From NCBI RefSeq assembly GCF_900091625.1, contig NZ_FMIC01000002.1, positions 4,526,001 through 4,590,000 on the forward strand: a stretch of 64,000 bases of DNA, in the 5' to 3' direction. How positions within the stretch are numbered: position 1 is the stretch's first letter; each line of letters opens with the position of its first letter. The translations under genes were made by a program, and so were the position numbers. The notes under the pieces are model-generated. The model searched no databases, was not told where the DNA came from, and saw only the letters and a list, made by a program, of their open reading frames with translations. This DNA is from Micromonospora peucetia. GTDB lineage: Bacteria > Actinomycetota > Actinomycetes > Mycobacteriales > Micromonosporaceae. Positions 58,868-64,000 of the stretch are shown one piece after another.

Positions 58868-59085
58868 GCCGGCTCCTCCTTCGGAAAGGGCAGCCGTGTC
58901 GTACGACACGACACTGGCCGCACTGCCGGTCAAACCCTGCCGGGACGCCGATCGCCGGACGTAGAGAAGAACCGGCAGAAAAACGCGTACGAGCCTTGCC
59001 GGGGATTCTCTTTCTGACCTGTGCCCCAGCGGAGAGGCTGAGCCGTGCCGCGTGACCGGCAGCCCAGAGGCCGACAGGAGAAGCG
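58868..59085. promoter_or_regulatory. Divergent control region of the peptide locus
   Basis: The 218 bases between mbtH (minus) and the hydroxylase (plus) must hold the promoters for both transcription units and so control nearly the whole locus. A perfect palindrome lies at 58895-58910. Confidence 0.65.
58895..58910. promoter_or_regulatory. 16-bp perfect palindrome, candidate operator
   Basis: CGTGTCGTACGACACG reads the same on both strands. It is placed upstream of the mbtH ribosome site in the divergent control region and is followed by a further ACGACAC half-like copy. This is the size and symmetry of a dimeric repressor or LuxR-type binding site. The binding protein is unknown. Confidence 0.5.
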
Positions 59086-60090
59086 ATGAGTACGCCCCGG
59101 ATGACGGTGCCGCCGCTGCCGCGCGGTCCGGCCGAGAAACCGCTTCCGTTCGTCCTTACCGCCGGTACGCCGGGGGAACCGATCGGCGGGCTGCTGGCCG
59201 CCGGCCGGGCCACGATCCGGGCCCGGTTGCGTGAGCACGGGGCCGTCCTGCTGCGCGGGTTCGACATCGGCGGGGTGGACGGCTTCGAGGGGGTGGTCCG
59301 GGTGCTCTCCGGGGAGCCGTTGGGCTACGCCGAGCGTTCGTCGCCCCGCAGCACCATCCAGGGGCGGGTCTACACCTCGACGGACTTTCCGTCGGCCGAG
59401 GAGATATTCCTGCACAACGAGAACTCCTACCAGGCCGACTGGCCCATGGCGTTGTACTTCTACTGCCTGCGGACGCCGGCCACCATGGGTGCCACCCCGC
59501 TCGCCGACACCCGCCTGGTGCGCCAGTCCATCGACCCGGCGGTGCGTGCCGAGTTCATCGCCCGGGGCTGGCTGGTGGTGCGTAACTTCCACGAGGGCTT
59601 CGGCGTGCCCTGGCAGCAGGCGTTCAACACCGACGACCGGGACGAGGTGTCGCGCTACTGCGCCCGTAGCGGCATCGAGGTGGAGTGGACCGGCTCGGGG
59701 CTGTGCACCCGTGCCCGACGCGATGCCGTGCACCGGCACCCGGGGACCGGTGAGCTGCTCTGGTTCAACCACGTGACCTTCTTCCACGTGACCACGCTGG
59801 CCGAGGAGGTCTGCGCCGGGCTGCGGGAACTGTTCGACGAGACCGAGCTGCCCACCAACACCTACTACGGCGACGGCGGGCGGATCCCGGACGACGTGGT
59901 GGCGCACCTGCGGGACTGCTACCGCAGGGCCCAGCGGCGCTTCGACTGGCAGCGCGACGACGTCCTGGTGGTGGACAACATGCTCGCCGCGCATGCCCGG
60001 GAAGCGTTCACCGGCGACCGGAGGATCGCCGTGGCGATGGCCGAGCCGTACAGCGCGGCGCTCGCGGCGGCCGGTACCGCCCCGGGCTGA
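59086..60090 (+). CDS. SyrP/TauD-type Fe(II)/2-oxoglutarate hydroxylase
   Basis: A 334-residue non-heme iron oxygenase of the TauD family, closest in style to SyrP and clavaminate-synthase-like enzymes. The facial triad is His110-x-Glu112 (FLHNENSY), with Glu in place of Asp as in other SyrP-like proteins, and His303 ([16 protein letters not shown]), the following Arg binding 2-oxoglutarate. [13 protein letters not shown] and [15 protein letters not shown] are further landmarks. SyrP-type enzymes beta-hydroxylate an amino acid while it is bound to a carrier domain. GGAGAAG precedes the ATG. It is divergent from mbtH and 154 bases before the next NRPS gene, probably in one transcript with it. 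Confidence 0.9.
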   Translation: MSTPRMTVPPLPRGPAEKPLPFVLTAGTPGEPIGGLLAAGRATIRARLREHGAVLLRGFDIGGVDGFEGVVRVLSGEPLGYAERSSPRSTIQGRVYTSTDFPSAEEIFLHNENSYQADWPMALYFYCLRTPATMGATPLADTRLVRQSIDPAVRAEFIARGWLVVRNFHEGFGVPWQQAFNTDDRDEVSRYCARSGIEVEWTGSGLCTRARRDAVHRHPGTGELLWFNHVTFFHVTTLAEEVCAGLRELFDETELPTNTYYGDGGRIPDDVVAHLRDCYRRAQRRFDWQRDDVLVVDNMLAAHAREAFTGDRRIAVAMAEPYSAALAAAGTAPG

Positions 60091-60244
60091 CCATCGTCGG
60101 TGTGCCGAAGTGCCCCTTGCACACCGAACCGACGGGCAGCCATTGCGCACGCATTCCGGCGCGGCGGCAGCGTCGCCCGACCGGCAACGGCAACTCCCCA
60201 CGGCATCGCAGCGATGCCCGGCCCGGACACGGAGGCGAAGATTC

Positions 60245-64000
<3,756 letters not shown>

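Overview
High-GC actinomycete DNA. GTG starts are common, most third codon positions are G or C, and the family mix (SbnA/SbnB, MbtH, SgcJ/EcaC, berberine-bridge flavoproteins, a Pkn-type kinase) is typical of antibiotic-producing Actinomycetota. A Micromonosporaceae-like host is my guess from gene style only. The window is an accessory, secondary-metabolite region made of four blocks.

Block 1 (1-19.4 kb) is a mosaic of single redox and hydrolytic enzymes. It holds an edge-truncated DHA2-type MFS exporter, a YCII protein, two RibD/DHFR-like reductases, an SDR, three berberine-bridge-type FAD oxidases, a DUF2306-like membrane protein, a cyclase-family hydrolase, two alpha/beta hydrolases of the epoxide-hydrolase type and a P450. 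Between them lie broken pieces: SDR, AhpD-like and FAD-oxidase remnants, and transposase relics of the IS3, IS110 (frameshifted) and ISAs1 families. It reads as a decaying insertion-prone zone.

Block 2 (19.4-35.6 kb) is almost all on the plus strand and starts with an AraC-type regulator. It contains the parts of the beta-tyrosine pathway known from chromoprotein enediynes such as C-1027: an MIO tyrosine-aminomutase-like enzyme (SgcC4 type), a free condensation enzyme (SgcC5 type), a free carrier protein (SgcC2 type), an HpaB-type hydroxylase (SgcC type), a free adenylation enzyme (SgcC1 type) and an SgcJ/EcaC-family protein. No halogenase is visible. Added to this set are two acyl-CoA-dehydrogenase-fold flavoproteins, a PhyH-type Fe(II)/2-oxoglutarate oxygenase, a molybdopterin oxidoreductase of 718 residues and a convergent FAD monooxygenase. 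The logic would be: tyrosine to beta-tyrosine, loading on the carrier protein, on-carrier oxidation, then transfer by the free condensation enzyme to an acceptor not identified here.

Block 3 (35.6-42.4 kb) looks like ordinary genome: a secreted GDSL hydrolase, a large secreted protein, a hypothetical protein and a membrane Ser/Thr kinase with a ricin-like extracellular end.

Block 4 (42.4-64 kb, continuing past the right edge) is a nonribosomal peptide locus. Two convergent LuxR-type regulators sit at its left border. A tightly coupled minus-strand operon runs mbtH, A-PCP, C-A-PCP-C-A-PCP, MFS exporter, panD, sbnA, sbnB, A-PCP-C. Divergent from it are a SyrP/TauD-type hydroxylase and a C-A-PCP-C NRPS that leaves the window. 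PanD would supply beta-alanine and SbnA/SbnB L-2,3-diaminopropionate. A 16-bp perfect palindrome lies in the divergent control region.

My main inference is that blocks 2 and 4 may cooperate to make a peptide rich in beta-amino and diamino acids and capped or decorated with an oxidised beta-tyrosine, an edeine-like idea in an actinomycete setting. The 7-8 kb of unrelated genes between them means they could instead be two separate loci. No thioesterase, PPTase, flavin reductase, enediyne PKS, tRNA, rRNA or CRISPR array was seen.
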